NCBI GenBank assembly: GCA_022563315.1
Contig: JADFNO010000007.1
Span: forward strand, 1 to 47,664
Length of the DNA: 47,664 nt
Direction: 5' to 3'
Source of the DNA: Planctomycetota bacterium
GTDB taxonomy: Bacteria > Planctomycetota > Phycisphaerae > Phycisphaerales > SM1A02
A program made the position numbers and the translations under genes. Below are positions 16,908 to 25,372 of this stretch, piece after piece; within the stretch, counting starts at the first letter, position 1, and the number at the start of each line of letters is the position of its first letter. The notes under the pieces were generated by a model, which was not told where the DNA came from, did not search any database, and was given only the letters and a program-made list of their open reading frames with translations.

Positions 16908-18596
16908 ATGTCTCAGGTGGACCTTTGGAGCTCGCTGCTTGACGTCATTATCCTGCTGCTGACCGCGCTGGTGCTAGGTGCGATCTGTGAGCGGTTCCGC
17001 CAGAGCGCGATCCTCGGGTATCTGCTGGCGGGAACTCTGCTCGGCCCCCATGCCCTGAACTGGATCTCAAACGAGAAAGACGTGGAGGCGTTGGCGGAAC
17101 TGGGCGTGACCCTGCTCCTGTTCACGATCGGATTGGAGTTCTCCTGGGGCCGACTTCGGCGACTCGGGACAACCGCGCTGGGAGGCGGAACGCTCCAGGT
17201 AATCATCACCCTGGGCGTGGCGACATGTGCGGCGCTACTCATGGGCCTTGCCCTGCGCCCCGCGATCGTCATCGGGGCCGTCATCGCCCTCAGCAGCACC
17301 GCCGGCGTGCTGCGCGTGCTCGTCGCCCGAGCCGAGATCGAATCCGTCCACGGCCGACACGCGCTCGGCATCCTCTTGGTCCAGGACCTTGCCGTCGTCC
17401 CACTGGTGGTATTGGTGAGCGTAATGAGCGGCGAGGGAACCGCCGGCCAGATGGTTGGGAAGATCATGCTGATGATCGTTCTGGCCGCGGCGTTGTTCAG
17501 CAGCTTCTACCTTCTGTCCAACTACGTCGTGCCGCAGGTGCTCGGCACGCGCATGATGCAACACAATCGCGACCTGCCGATTTTGTTGGCCGTCGTCCTT
17601 GGTCTCGGTTCAGCGTGGGCGGCGAACGAGCTGAAATTACCGGCGGCGTTCGGTGCGTTCGTGGCGGGAATGCTCCTCGGCGAATCACCCTTCGCCACTC
17701 AGATTCGTGCTGACATCTCCTCCCTACGTACCGTATTGCTCACACTGTTCTTCAGCTCGATCGGGATGTTGGGCGATCCGAGCTGGGTGGCGCAACACCT
17801 CCCGGCCGTCGTTGCGCTCGTGGCGGCGATCGTGGTCGGAAAGGTGATCATCGTCTGGCTGGTGTTGAAACTGCTTCGCCAGACGCATACCAACGCTATC
17901 GGCACCGGTCTGTGCCTGGCCCAGGTCGGCGAATTCTCATTCGTGCTCGCTGCCGTTGCCCGTGTACACCATCTGTCCGATGGGACCGTTACCGGTGTGA
18001 TCACGGACGACATGTTCAAGCTCATCGTTTCGGCGACGATCGTTACGTTGTTCCTGACGCCGTACCTCGTTACCACCGCCTGGCCGCTGTCGCAGCGGAT
18101 CGTCGCCCTGCTCGAGCGATTCCACCTGGTGAGCGCGACGACCAGCACCCCGGCCAACCCGACCCTAGTCCCCGCAGATCACGTCGTCATCATCGGTTTC
18201 GGACCCGCCGGCAGGGCGGTCGGTGAAACGATGACTGATCGCAACGTCCTGGTCAGAGTCATCGATCTGAATCTACGCGCGATCAGCACCGCTCGGCAAC
18301 TCGGGTTCGACACCCACGTCGGCGACGCTCGCAAGCCTGAAGTGCTCGAACAAGTCAGTGTCCAAACTGCAACTGTTGTCGTCATTACCGTGCCGGACCC
18401 AACCACGGTCCGCAGCATCGTCGAGCAAGTTCGGTCGCTCGCCCCGCAGGCTCATATCATCGCACGAGCGCGGTATCACATTTTCCATTGGGAACTGAAG
18501 CTCGCCGGCGCTCATGTCGTCATCGACGAAGAACAGCAGGTCGGCGAACGACTGGCAGATGAGCTCCAGATCCACCTACGCGACTCGCAAGACTAA
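16908..18596 (+). CDS. CPA2-family cation:proton antiporter with TrkA-N domain (KefB/RosB-like)
   Basis: 562 residues. About 12 membrane helices fill residues ~8-390, with the CPA2 landmarks ICERFRQSAILGYLLAGTLLGP, LLLFTIGLEFSW, IALSSTAGVLRVL and GILLVQDLAVVPL (the paired-charge ion site QD). It also has AAFGAFVAGMLLGESPF and GLCLAQVGEFSFVLA. A cytoplasmic TrkA-N Rossmann domain follows from ~420 (VVIIGFGPAGRAVGETM, VIDLN, VGDARKPEVL, VVVITVPD), where NAD(H) or a nucleotide gates transport. It lacks a clear TrkA-C domain. Exchange of K+ or Na+ for H+ is the family role; the exact ion is not visible from sequence. Gene ends 15 bases from the convergent metH stop. Confidence 0.88.
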   Translation: MSQVDLWSSLLDVIILLLTALVLGAICERFRQSAILGYLLAGTLLGPHALNWISNEKDVEALAELGVTLLLFTIGLEFSWGRLRRLGTTALGGGTLQVIITLGVATCAALLMGLALRPAIVIGAVIALSSTAGVLRVLVARAEIESVHGRHALGILLVQDLAVVPLVVLVSVMSGEGTAGQMVGKIMLMIVLAAALFSSFYLLSNYVVPQVLGTRMMQHNRDLPILLAVVLGLGSAWAANELKLPAAFGAFVAGMLLGESPFATQIRADISSLRTVLLTLFFSSIGMLGDPSWVAQHLPAVVALVAAIVVGKVIIVWLVLKLLRQTHTNAIGTGLCLAQVGEFSFVLAAVARVHHLSDGTVTGVITDDMFKLIVSATIVTLFLTPYLVTTAWPLSQRIVALLERFHLVSATTSTPANPTLVPADHVVIIGFGPAGRAVGETMTDRNVLVRVIDLNLRAISTARQLGFDTHVGDARKPEVLEQVSVQTATVVVITVPDPTTVRSIVEQVRSLAPQAHIIARARYHIFHWELKLAGAHVVIDEEQQVGERLADELQIHLRDSQD

Positions 18597-18611
18597 GAGC
18601 CGAACGCGCGT

Positions 18612-21600
18612 TCACACGTTGAAATACTTCGCTTCGGGGTGGTGGACGATGATCGCGCTGGTGGTCTGCTCGGGGTCGATCTGCCAATTTTCGGTCAGCG
18701 TGCAGCCGATTCGCTCGGGTTGAAGTAAGCGAAACAGCTTTTCCTGATCGCTCAATTCCGGACAGGCGGGGTAGCCGAAGCTGTAGCGGCTGCCGCGATA
18801 ATGCTGGGTAAAAAGCTTCCGGATACTGGGTGAATCCTCGGTGCCGATCCCGAGTTCGGCGCGCATGCGTTTGTGCCACAGCTCAGCCAGGGCCTCAGCG
18901 GTCTCGACGCCGATGCCGTGCATGTAGAGGTATTCGGTGTATTCGTTGCGCTCAAAGAGCTGGCGGGCACGATGACTGACCTCGACTCCCATCGTCACGC
19001 ACGAAAAACCGATGACGTCGCGCTCGCCGGTATCGATGTCGCGGAAGAAATCGCTCATGCACAGACGCCTTCGGCCGTCCTGTCTCGGAAACGTGAACCG
19101 CTCGACCTCTTTCTCGTGATCTTGGGCATCGAAAATGATCAAATCATCATCGTGCGCGTTGCACGGCCAAAAGCCGTAGACCACCTGCGGGCGCAGTATC
19201 TTTTCGTCCTTGCACAGGAGCTTGAGGCGCTCGAAGATCGGCTCGACCGTCTCGTGTATCATCCGCTCGTATTCATCGCGCGCCATCGCTCCTTTCTTGA
19301 ACCCCCACTGCCCGCGAAAGAGAGCCACGGTATTGATGAACGGGTAAATCTCGTCGAGATCGATGTGCTCGACGAGCCGATCACCGAAGAATGGGGCGGC
19401 CGGTATCGGCACGTCAAGGGCGACGCTCGAGCGCTCGGCAACGACCGTCTTCGTCGTTTCCTTGGCGGCCGCGCCAGCCTTCATTGCGGCGACTCTCTCA
19501 TCCATTTCGGCCCGCTTGGTCAAACGAGCGTCGATCTCTCCATCGATTGTCTCAAGTTGTCCATCCGCCAGGTGATCGCAGATTCGCAATCCTTCAAACG
19601 CATCGCGCCCGTAATACAGTGGACCATTATAGATTTCTCGCAAGTGCGACTCACCGTACTGGCGCGTGAGGGCTGCGCCACCGAGGAGCACCGGCACGTC
19701 GATATTGAGCGCATTGAGCTCATGGAGGTTCCGCTCCATCACGCCCACGGATTTGACGAGAAGCCCCGACATCCCGATGGCGTCGGCGTCGACCTTGTGC
19801 AGCGCTTCGACGATCTGATGGATGGGCTGCTTGATGCCGAGATTGTGTACTTCGTATCCGTTGTTCGTGAGGATGATGTCCACGAGATTCTTGCCGATGT
19901 CGTGAACATCCCCAGCGACGGTGGCGAGCACGATCTTGGCTTTCGCCTTACTGGCGCCATCGATCTTCTGCATGTGCGGCTCGAGATAGGCGACCGCTTT
20001 CTTCATCACTTCCGCCGACTGAAGTACGAAGGGCAGTTGCATCTGCCCGCTGCCGAACAAATCGCCGACGATTTTCATGCCGGCCAGAAGATGCTCGTTG
20101 ATGATCTGAAGCGGCGAGTATTTGCCCATCGCCTGATCGAGGTGTTCGTGAAGGTCTTTGTCTTCGCCGTCGACGATGTGACGCTGGAGTTTTTCCTCCA
20201 GCGAGAGGGTTTCGATATCGATAGGCTTCGTCGCGGCATCGTCATCCGGAAACAGACTGATGTAATACAGCAGTGGATCAAAGTCCGACGGCATCCCTTC
20301 GGGACGGTCGTCGCCGCGCCGGTTGAAGATGACCCACTGCGCCGCGTTCCATTTGTCATCATCGATCTTGTTGCGAGGCAGAATCTTGCTGGCGTGGACG
20401 ATCGCGGCCGTGAGCCCGCGCTCCATCGCTTCGTGCAGGAATACGGAGTTCAACGGGACCCGCGCCGCCGGCTTGAGACCGAAGCTGATGTTCGACAGCC
20501 CCAGCAGCACACCGCAGTTCGGGAACCGCTCGCGAATCAGGCGAATCCCCTCCAACGTCTCCAGTCCCAGCCGGCGGTCGTCCTCGGTGCCGGTCGCAAT
20601 CGTGAACGTGAGCGGATCGAACAGCAGATCGCCCTCGTCGAGCCCCCACTTGTTCGTGAAGAGATCGTGCATGCGCTCGGCAATGGCGAGCTTGCGGTCA
20701 GCGGTCTTGGCCATCCCCGCTTGTGGATCCTCGTCGATCGTCAGCGCCACGGCGGCTGCGCCATATCGTTTCAGCAGCGGGCACACATCATCGAATCGCT
20801 GCTCGCCGTCTTCAAGGTTGATCGAATTGACGATGCACTTTCCACCCGCTCGTTTGAGCGCCGCTTCGATCACCGGGGCCTCGGTCGAATCGACCATGAT
20901 GGGGGCGTTGACCTGGCGCACGTATCGACTGACGACTTCGCTGATGTCCCGTACGCCGTCGCGTCCGACGAAATCGACACAGACGTCCAGCAAATGCGAG
21001 CCGTGCTTCACTTCCTCGCGGGCCATGGAAACAAGCCCGTCGTAATCTTCCTCGTCCAACAGCCGCTTGAACTTGCGCGAGCCGTTGGCGTTGGTGCGCT
21101 CAGCCACGATGAGGAACGAGTTGTCCTGCTCGAACTCGACGTAGCTGTAAAGGCTCGAACAGCCGGGCTTGGGACGTTCAATGTTGCGTTTCGCGGGAGC
21201 GCGCTCGCCGATCGCTTCCGCCAGCAGCTTGATGTGCTGGGGGGTCGTGCCGCAACACCCGCCGACGATGTTCACGCCGAACTCCTCGACGAAGCGCAGC
21301 ATCGCCTCGGCAAACGGCTCCGGACCAAGTGGATACTCCGTTCGCCCTTCGACGAGCACCGGAAGCCCCGCGTTGGGAATCACGGAAACCGGGCGACTCC
21401 AATGTTTGGCCAGCCACGCCAGATGCTCGCCCATTTCGGTCGGCCCGGTTGCGCAGTTCAGCCCCAACGAGGCGATGGGAAACATGGATAACGCGTTCGC
21501 AGCCGCTTCGATCTCAGTGCCCAGCAGCATCGTGTCCGTCGTCTCGATCGTGACGCTGACCATGATCGGGATGTCATCAACGGTCTTGTTCTTCTGCGCC

Positions 21601-22139
21601 AGCGCATCCAGACAGGCGTTGATCGCGCACTTCACTTGAAGTAAATCCTGACACGTTTCGATCAGCAGCGCATCGGACCCACCGTCGATCAAGCCACGCG
21701 CCTGCTCGGCGTAACTCTCGAGCATGTCGTCCCAAGTTGCCTGCCCCAGACTCACCAGCTTGGTGCCCGGGCCCATCGAACCGATCACGAACCGCGGCTT
21801 GTCGTTACTGTGATGCCGCGCGCACGCGGCCCGAGCGATCTCGGCGGCCTGCTTGTTCAGTTCGTACGTCCACGACACAAGTTCATCATCGAACTCGCTG
21901 AGGACGAGCTTGTTCGCGCCGAAGGTGTTGGTCTCGACACAGTCCGCCCCGACCGCGAGGAACGACTCGTGAATCTCCTGAATGATGTCCGGCCGGGACT
22001 TGACCAGCAGGTCAACGCAGTTCTCCCGGCCGAGGTAGTCGCGCTGGATGTCCAGCGGCAGGGCCTGGATCGTGGCCCCCATCGACCCGTCGAAGACGAG
22101 CAATCGCCGGTCAAGTTCCTGGAGGATGCGGCAAGTCAT
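18612..22139 (-). CDS. metH: Cobalamin-dependent methionine synthase
   Basis: 1175 residues, full four-module enzyme (E. coli MetH is 1227). It transfers the methyl group of 5-methyl-tetrahydrofolate to homocysteine via methylcobalamin. Modules: homocysteine-binding (1-~310) with zinc ligands Cys229 (GLNCATGP) and Cys295/296 (GGCCGTTP); pterin-binding (~335-590; VAERTNANGSRKF, VDSTEAPVIEAAL); B12-binding cap and core (~640-870) with AGDVHDIGKN giving the Asp744-x-His746-x-x-Gly lower axial ligand motif, SGLLVKS and LLGGAAL; activation/AdoMet domain (~915-1175; MGVEVSHRARQLF, SRYSFGYPACPEL). No cobalamin or SAM riboswitch could be recognised in the 159 bases upstream. A long open frame on the opposite strand is a codon-bias shadow. 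Confidence 0.96.
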   Translation of the reverse strand: MTCRILQELDRRLLVFDGSMGATIQALPLDIQRDYLGRENCVDLLVKSRPDIIQEIHESFLAVGADCVETNTFGANKLVLSEFDDELVSWTYELNKQAAEIARAACARHHSNDKPRFVIGSMGPGTKLVSLGQATWDDMLESYAEQARGLIDGGSDALLIETCQDLLQVKCAINACLDALAQKNKTVDDIPIMVSVTIETTDTMLLGTEIEAAANALSMFPIASLGLNCATGPTEMGEHLAWLAKHWSRPVSVIPNAGLPVLVEGRTEYPLGPEPFAEAMLRFVEEFGVNIVGGCCGTTPQHIKLLAEAIGERAPAKRNIERPKPGCSSLYSYVEFEQDNSFLIVAERTNANGSRKFKRLLDEEDYDGLVSMAREEVKHGSHLLDVCVDFVGRDGVRDISEVVSRYVRQVNAPIMVDSTEAPVIEAALKRAGGKCIVNSINLEDGEQRFDDVCPLLKRYGAAAVALTIDEDPQAGMAKTADRKLAIAERMHDLFTNKWGLDEGDLLFDPLTFTIATGTEDDRRLGLETLEGIRLIRERFPNCGVLLGLSNISFGLKPAARVPLNSVFLHEAMERGLTAAIVHASKILPRNKIDDDKWNAAQWVIFNRRGDDRPEGMPSDFDPLLYYISLFPDDDAATKPIDIETLSLEEKLQRHIVDGEDKDLHEHLDQAMGKYSPLQIINEHLLAGMKIVGDLFGSGQMQLPFVLQSAEVMKKAVAYLEPHMQKIDGASKAKAKIVLATVAGDVHDIGKNLVDIILTNNGYEVHNLGIKQPIHQIVEALHKVDADAIGMSGLLVKSVGVMERNLHELNALNIDVPVLLGGAALTRQYGESHLREIYNGPLYYGRDAFEGLRICDHLADGQLETIDGEIDARLTKRAEMDERVAAMKAGAAAKETTKTVVAERSSVALDVPIPAAPFFGDRLVEHIDLDEIYPFINTVALFRGQWGFKKGAMARDEYERMIHETVEPIFERLKLLCKDEKILRPQVVYGFWPCNAHDDDLIIFDAQDHEKEVERFTFPRQDGRRRLCMSDFFRDIDTGERDVIGFSCVTMGVEVSHRARQLFERNEYTEYLYMHGIGVETAEALAELWHKRMRAELGIGTEDSPSIRKLFTQHYRGSRYSFGYPACPELSDQEKLFRLLQPERIGCTLTENWQIDPEQTTSAIIVHHPEAKYFNV

Positions 22140-22298
22140 GGCCGAATCGTACCCCCTGATGGCCCTTCTTTCAACACTTCATCCGGATGAACGGATCAAT
22201 AACCCCCGCGGACCCTATCGGCCAGATCGGCTCACCACTCCGGCCCGCGTGAGAGCTATTATCCGCCTCGACCTCGTTTTCGATGGGTAGGAGTCAAT

Positions 22299-23252
22299 AT
22301 GACCAGACCCGCAATCCGTCTGGCTGGCGTAAACAAATTATTCGGGTCCACCCATGCGGTGCGCGACCTCGATCTGGAGGTGCCCATGGGAAGCCTGTGC
22401 GGCTTCCTCGGGCCCAATGGGGCGGGCAAGACGACCACTATCCGCATGGTCATGTCGATCATCTACGCCGACTCAGGCTCGATCGAAGTGCTCGGCGGCA
22501 ACGCCTTGAAGTCCAAGGACCGCATCGGCTACCTGCCCGAAGAGCGCGGCCTCTATCGCAAGATGCGCGTCGGCGAGTTCCTGGAGTACCTGGCCAAGCT
22601 CAAGGGTATGCGACGGCGCGATCTTTCGACCTATATCCAGCAGTGGCTTGACCGGATCGAGCTGCCGGATGTGTACCGCAAAAAGTGCGAGGAGCTTTCC
22701 AAGGGCATGCAGCAGAAGGTGCAGTTCCTTGCCGCAATTCTCCACGAGCCTGAGTTGCTCATCCTCGACGAGCCGTTCTCCGGACTCGATCCCGTCAACA
22801 CCGAGCTGTTGAACCAACTCATTCGTGAGCTGCACGAACAGGGTACGACGATCATCTTCTCGACGCACGTGCTGCACCAGGCCGAGCTCATCTGTGATCG
22901 CATCTTCTTGATCAACAAGGGCGTGAAGATTCTCGACGCCACGCTTGGGGAAATTCAACAACGGTTCGACCCCAGGACGATCGTCGTCGAGCCCGTCGAT
23001 GGCGAAGTACTCAGCGACCGAATCGCAGGCGTACGAGCGGTGCGAAGAATGCCCCACTCCGCTGCGTTTGAATTGGAACTTGAGAACTCAGCTGACCCGC
23101 AGGTAATCATGCAGGATGTTCTGTCGCAGCGGCCAATGCGATCCGTGGAACTGCGCCGACTCAGCCTCGATGAGGTTTTCATCCAGGTCGTGCAGAAGGA
23201 CGTCGGCTCAGACGCAGCCGAGCTTGCCCGCGAGGAGCTGAGCCATGTCTAA
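22299..23252 (+). CDS. ABC transporter ATP-binding protein (NatA-like, ABC-2 type)
   Basis: 317 residues. Walker A GPNGAGKTTTIRMV (~37-50), a Q-loop-like region with IGYLPEERGLYRKM, signature LSKGMQQKVQF (~129-139), Walker B LLILDEPFSGLDP and switch STHVLHQAE are all present, so it should be an active ATPase. The C-terminal ~85 residues form the DUF4162-like extension common in NatA subunits. GGAG lies 6 bases before ATG 22299. The permease start overlaps its last 8 bases. Together they match Na+ or drug/lipid exporters of the NatAB type; substrate unknown. Confidence 0.9.
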   Translation: MTRPAIRLAGVNKLFGSTHAVRDLDLEVPMGSLCGFLGPNGAGKTTTIRMVMSIIYADSGSIEVLGGNALKSKDRIGYLPEERGLYRKMRVGEFLEYLAKLKGMRRRDLSTYIQQWLDRIELPDVYRKKCEELSKGMQQKVQFLAAILHEPELLILDEPFSGLDPVNTELLNQLIRELHEQGTTIIFSTHVLHQAELICDRIFLINKGVKILDATLGEIQQRFDPRTIVVEPVDGEVLSDRIAGVRAVRRMPHSAAFELELENSADPQVIMQDVLSQRPMRSVELRRLSLDEVFIQVVQKDVGSDAAELAREELSHV

Positions 23253-24642
23253 GATCGCCGCCATCGCCTGGCGCGAATTCACGCAGACGGTCATGCGCAA
23301 GATTTTTCTGTTGGCGGTGCTCGGCATGCCGGTACTGATTATCGCGATCGGGGTGATTGCCGGCGTAATGATGAAGACGCATCAGGAACCCCCGCTCGTT
23401 GGAACGGTGGCGATCGTCGATCCCACGGGCGAACTGTCCGCAGCGGCACAGATCGAATTCGACCAGGAGAAGATTCGGCGCGACGAGGAGCGACAACAGC
23501 GAGAAGCTGTAGAAACCGCCACAGAAGCGCTGGGAAGTGGGTCGATCCCACCGGGTTCTATCGGTACATCCGGCGCGATGCCAAAGGCAGCGCGGGGTGA
23601 GGTGATCATAACGATCGAGCGGGTCGAAGAGGAAACCGACGCGGCACTCAAGACACTCAAGCAACGTGTTCGCGACGACGAACTGCTGGCGGCAGCGGTG
23701 ATCGGGCCTGAGGTTCTTGACATACCGCCTGACCGAGGTGAACGGCCGAAATTCCTATTGTTCGTTTCGGAGCATCTCGATAGCGACCATGTGAGTTTGA
23801 TCGAGCAACGACTCGGCGCATCCGTGGTGCGCGTTCGAGCCCAGCGCACGGGCAAGGATCCCGACGAGGTGCTGGCCATGCTCAAACGCCCCGGCGCCGA
23901 TACGAAGCGCCTGCTCGAGGGCGAACAAGAGGTGGATGCCTCGGCTACATCACGTAAGCTCGCACAGATCATCATTCCCATGGCCTTTATGATGCTTATC
24001 TGGATTGGCACGCTCACTTCAAGCCAGCATCTCCTGATGACCACGATCGAGGAGAAGTCCAACCGCGTGATGGAGGTGTTGCTCAGTGCGGTCAGCCCAC
24101 TTCAACTGATGACGGGAAAGATCCTCGGCCACGGCGGTGTCGGTCTGCTCATCGTGCTGATCTATTCATCCGTCGGAATTGCCGCGTTGATCGCGCTCGA
24201 ACGGTTTACGCAGTTCATCACCACCATGGATCTGGTGTACCTGGCCATCTTCTACTTCATGGCGTACTTCATGATTGCCTCGATCATGGCGGCGGTGGGC
24301 AGTGCGGTGAGTGAGATTCGCGAGGCGAATACGTTAGTGACACCGGTGATGATGCTCTTGATGGTCCCGTGGATGTTGTGGATGCCGATCACACAGTCGC
24401 CCAACGGCATGGTCGCCACGGTTTGCAGCTTCATCCCGCCGATGAGTCCGTTTGCGATGATTCTTCGCCACGTCGCGGAAGAGGACATCCCGACCTGGCA
24501 GTATCCGGTTTCGATCATTTGGGGTTATATTTGCGTGCTGGGAATGATCTGGTTCGCGGCGAAGATTTTTCGTGTGGGTGTGTTGATGTACGGCAAACCG
24601 CCGTCGCTGCTGCAACTGATCAAGTGGGCAAGGTATTCGTGA
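23245..24642 (+). CDS. ABC-2 type permease (NatB-like)
   Basis: 465 residues. One membrane helix near the N terminus (~20-45, IFLLAVLGMPVLIIAIGVIAGV) is followed by a large outside domain of about 200 residues. A cluster of helices follows from ~238 (IIIPMAFMMLIWIGTLTSSQH, ILGHGGVGLLIVLIYSSVGIAALI, MDLVYLAIFYFMAYFMIASIM, VTPVMMLLMVPWMLWMPI, VSIIWGYICVLGMIWFAAKIF). The EEKSNRVMEVLLSAVSPLQLMTGK motif is characteristic of NatB permeases. It overlaps the ATPase gene by 8 bases and its last 23 bases overlap the end of the convergent Lgt-like gene. Confidence 0.88.
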   Translation: MSKIAAIAWREFTQTVMRKIFLLAVLGMPVLIIAIGVIAGVMMKTHQEPPLVGTVAIVDPTGELSAAAQIEFDQEKIRRDEERQQREAVETATEALGSGSIPPGSIGTSGAMPKAARGEVIITIERVEEETDAALKTLKQRVRDDELLAAAVIGPEVLDIPPDRGERPKFLLFVSEHLDSDHVSLIEQRLGASVVRVRAQRTGKDPDEVLAMLKRPGADTKRLLEGEQEVDASATSRKLAQIIIPMAFMMLIWIGTLTSSQHLLMTTIEEKSNRVMEVLLSAVSPLQLMTGKILGHGGVGLLIVLIYSSVGIAALIALERFTQFITTMDLVYLAIFYFMAYFMIASIMAAVGSAVSEIREANTLVTPVMMLLMVPWMLWMPITQSPNGMVATVCSFIPPMSPFAMILRHVAEEDIPTWQYPVSIIWGYICVLGMIWFAAKIFRVGVLMYGKPPSLLQLIKWARYS

Positions 24643-25372
24643 TCCCACTGGTTCTTGGCGCTGCGACCGGACTGTTCCCATCACTGTTCCTCCGCTGAGC
24701 AAAGCGCACGGCTCCAAAGAGCAGTATGCACAGCGCAAGGAAGTGATAGCCGCCAAATGCGCCGATCAGCCGGGGATTGTCGCGCAGAAACTCGTGGCCG
24801 AAGCGAAATAGGCCGTACGCGATGAGGTAGATGTGGAAGCGGTTGCCGATCTGCCAACGAAATCGCGTGGCGGGAAGCGCCCACGCAAGGAACACGAGAT
24901 TAAACAGAAGTTCGATCGGTACTGCCGGCCAACGAGCAAGTCCATCTCCATCGACCAAAGCCCACCACTTTTGCTCACAGATAATACCTTTACAGCATCC
25001 TGCAGAGAGGCATCCAATCCTTCCGAGCGCGAGGCCGATTGGCGCAATAATCGCAAACACATCTCCGGTTGTGCGCGGGTACTTCAGATACTTTTTAGCA
25101 ATTTCGACTGCGACATATCCGCCGAGCAGCCCGCCGGTGATGCTTCGCCCACTGACCAGCGCGATCCAATTGTCACGGTAGTACCATCCTTCCGCGAGGA
25201 GGAAGGCGAGCTTCGCCCCCAGCAGCGCGCCAAACAATCCGCAGAAATAGATCACAGTAAGTCTGCTGTCGTGTCGCCCCCCTTTTCCCGTGATTTTGCC
25301 CCACACATAAGCTGTGATCAAAATCCCAACAAGTGCCAGTGCCCCATAGATATTGACTCGCTGCCAATTCAT
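24620..25372 (-). CDS. Non-canonical Lgt-family (prolipoprotein diacylglyceryl transferase-like) membrane protein
   Basis: 250 residues with about seven membrane helices. The Lgt pattern is clear: YFCGLFGALLGAKLAF, GRSITGGLLGGYVAVEIAKK, IAPIGLALGRIGCLSAGCC and YGLFRFGHEFLRDNP. It differs from true Lgt: the catalytic-region His (HGG in E. coli) is Thr here (SITGG), and the GRxGNFxNGE signature is GRIGCLSAGCCKG. The Arg of that motif and the later FRFxxEFLR are retained. Lgt moves a diacylglyceryl group from phosphatidylglycerol to lipoprotein Cys; this variant may move a lipid to another acceptor. Its ATG overlaps the stop of the radical SAM gene by 4 bases (ATGA), so the two are translationally coupled. 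A true Lgt is expected elsewhere in the genome. Confidence 0.83.
   Translation of the reverse strand: MNWQRVNIYGALALVGILITAYVWGKITGKGGRHDSRLTVIYFCGLFGALLGAKLAFLLAEGWYYRDNWIALVSGRSITGGLLGGYVAVEIAKKYLKYPRTTGDVFAIIAPIGLALGRIGCLSAGCCKGIICEQKWWALVDGDGLARWPAVPIELLFNLVFLAWALPATRFRWQIGNRFHIYLIAYGLFRFGHEFLRDNPRLIGAFGGYHFLALCILLFGAVRFAQRRNSDGNSPVAAPRTSGITNTLPT

Noticed and set aside
18873-21491. 872-codon open frame on the + strand inside metH
   Set aside because: It lies exactly opposite metH and its translation shows no domain, only the Arg/Val/Asp-rich composition expected from the complementary strand of a GC-rich gene.
22140-22298. Possible cobalamin or SAM/SAH riboswitch upstream of metH
   Set aside because: The 159 bases show no B12 box or SAM/SAH riboswitch core that I can recognise.
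24620-25372. Housekeeping lgt
   Set aside because: The signature GRxGNFxNGE and the HGG His are altered; a normal Lgt is more likely encoded elsewhere.
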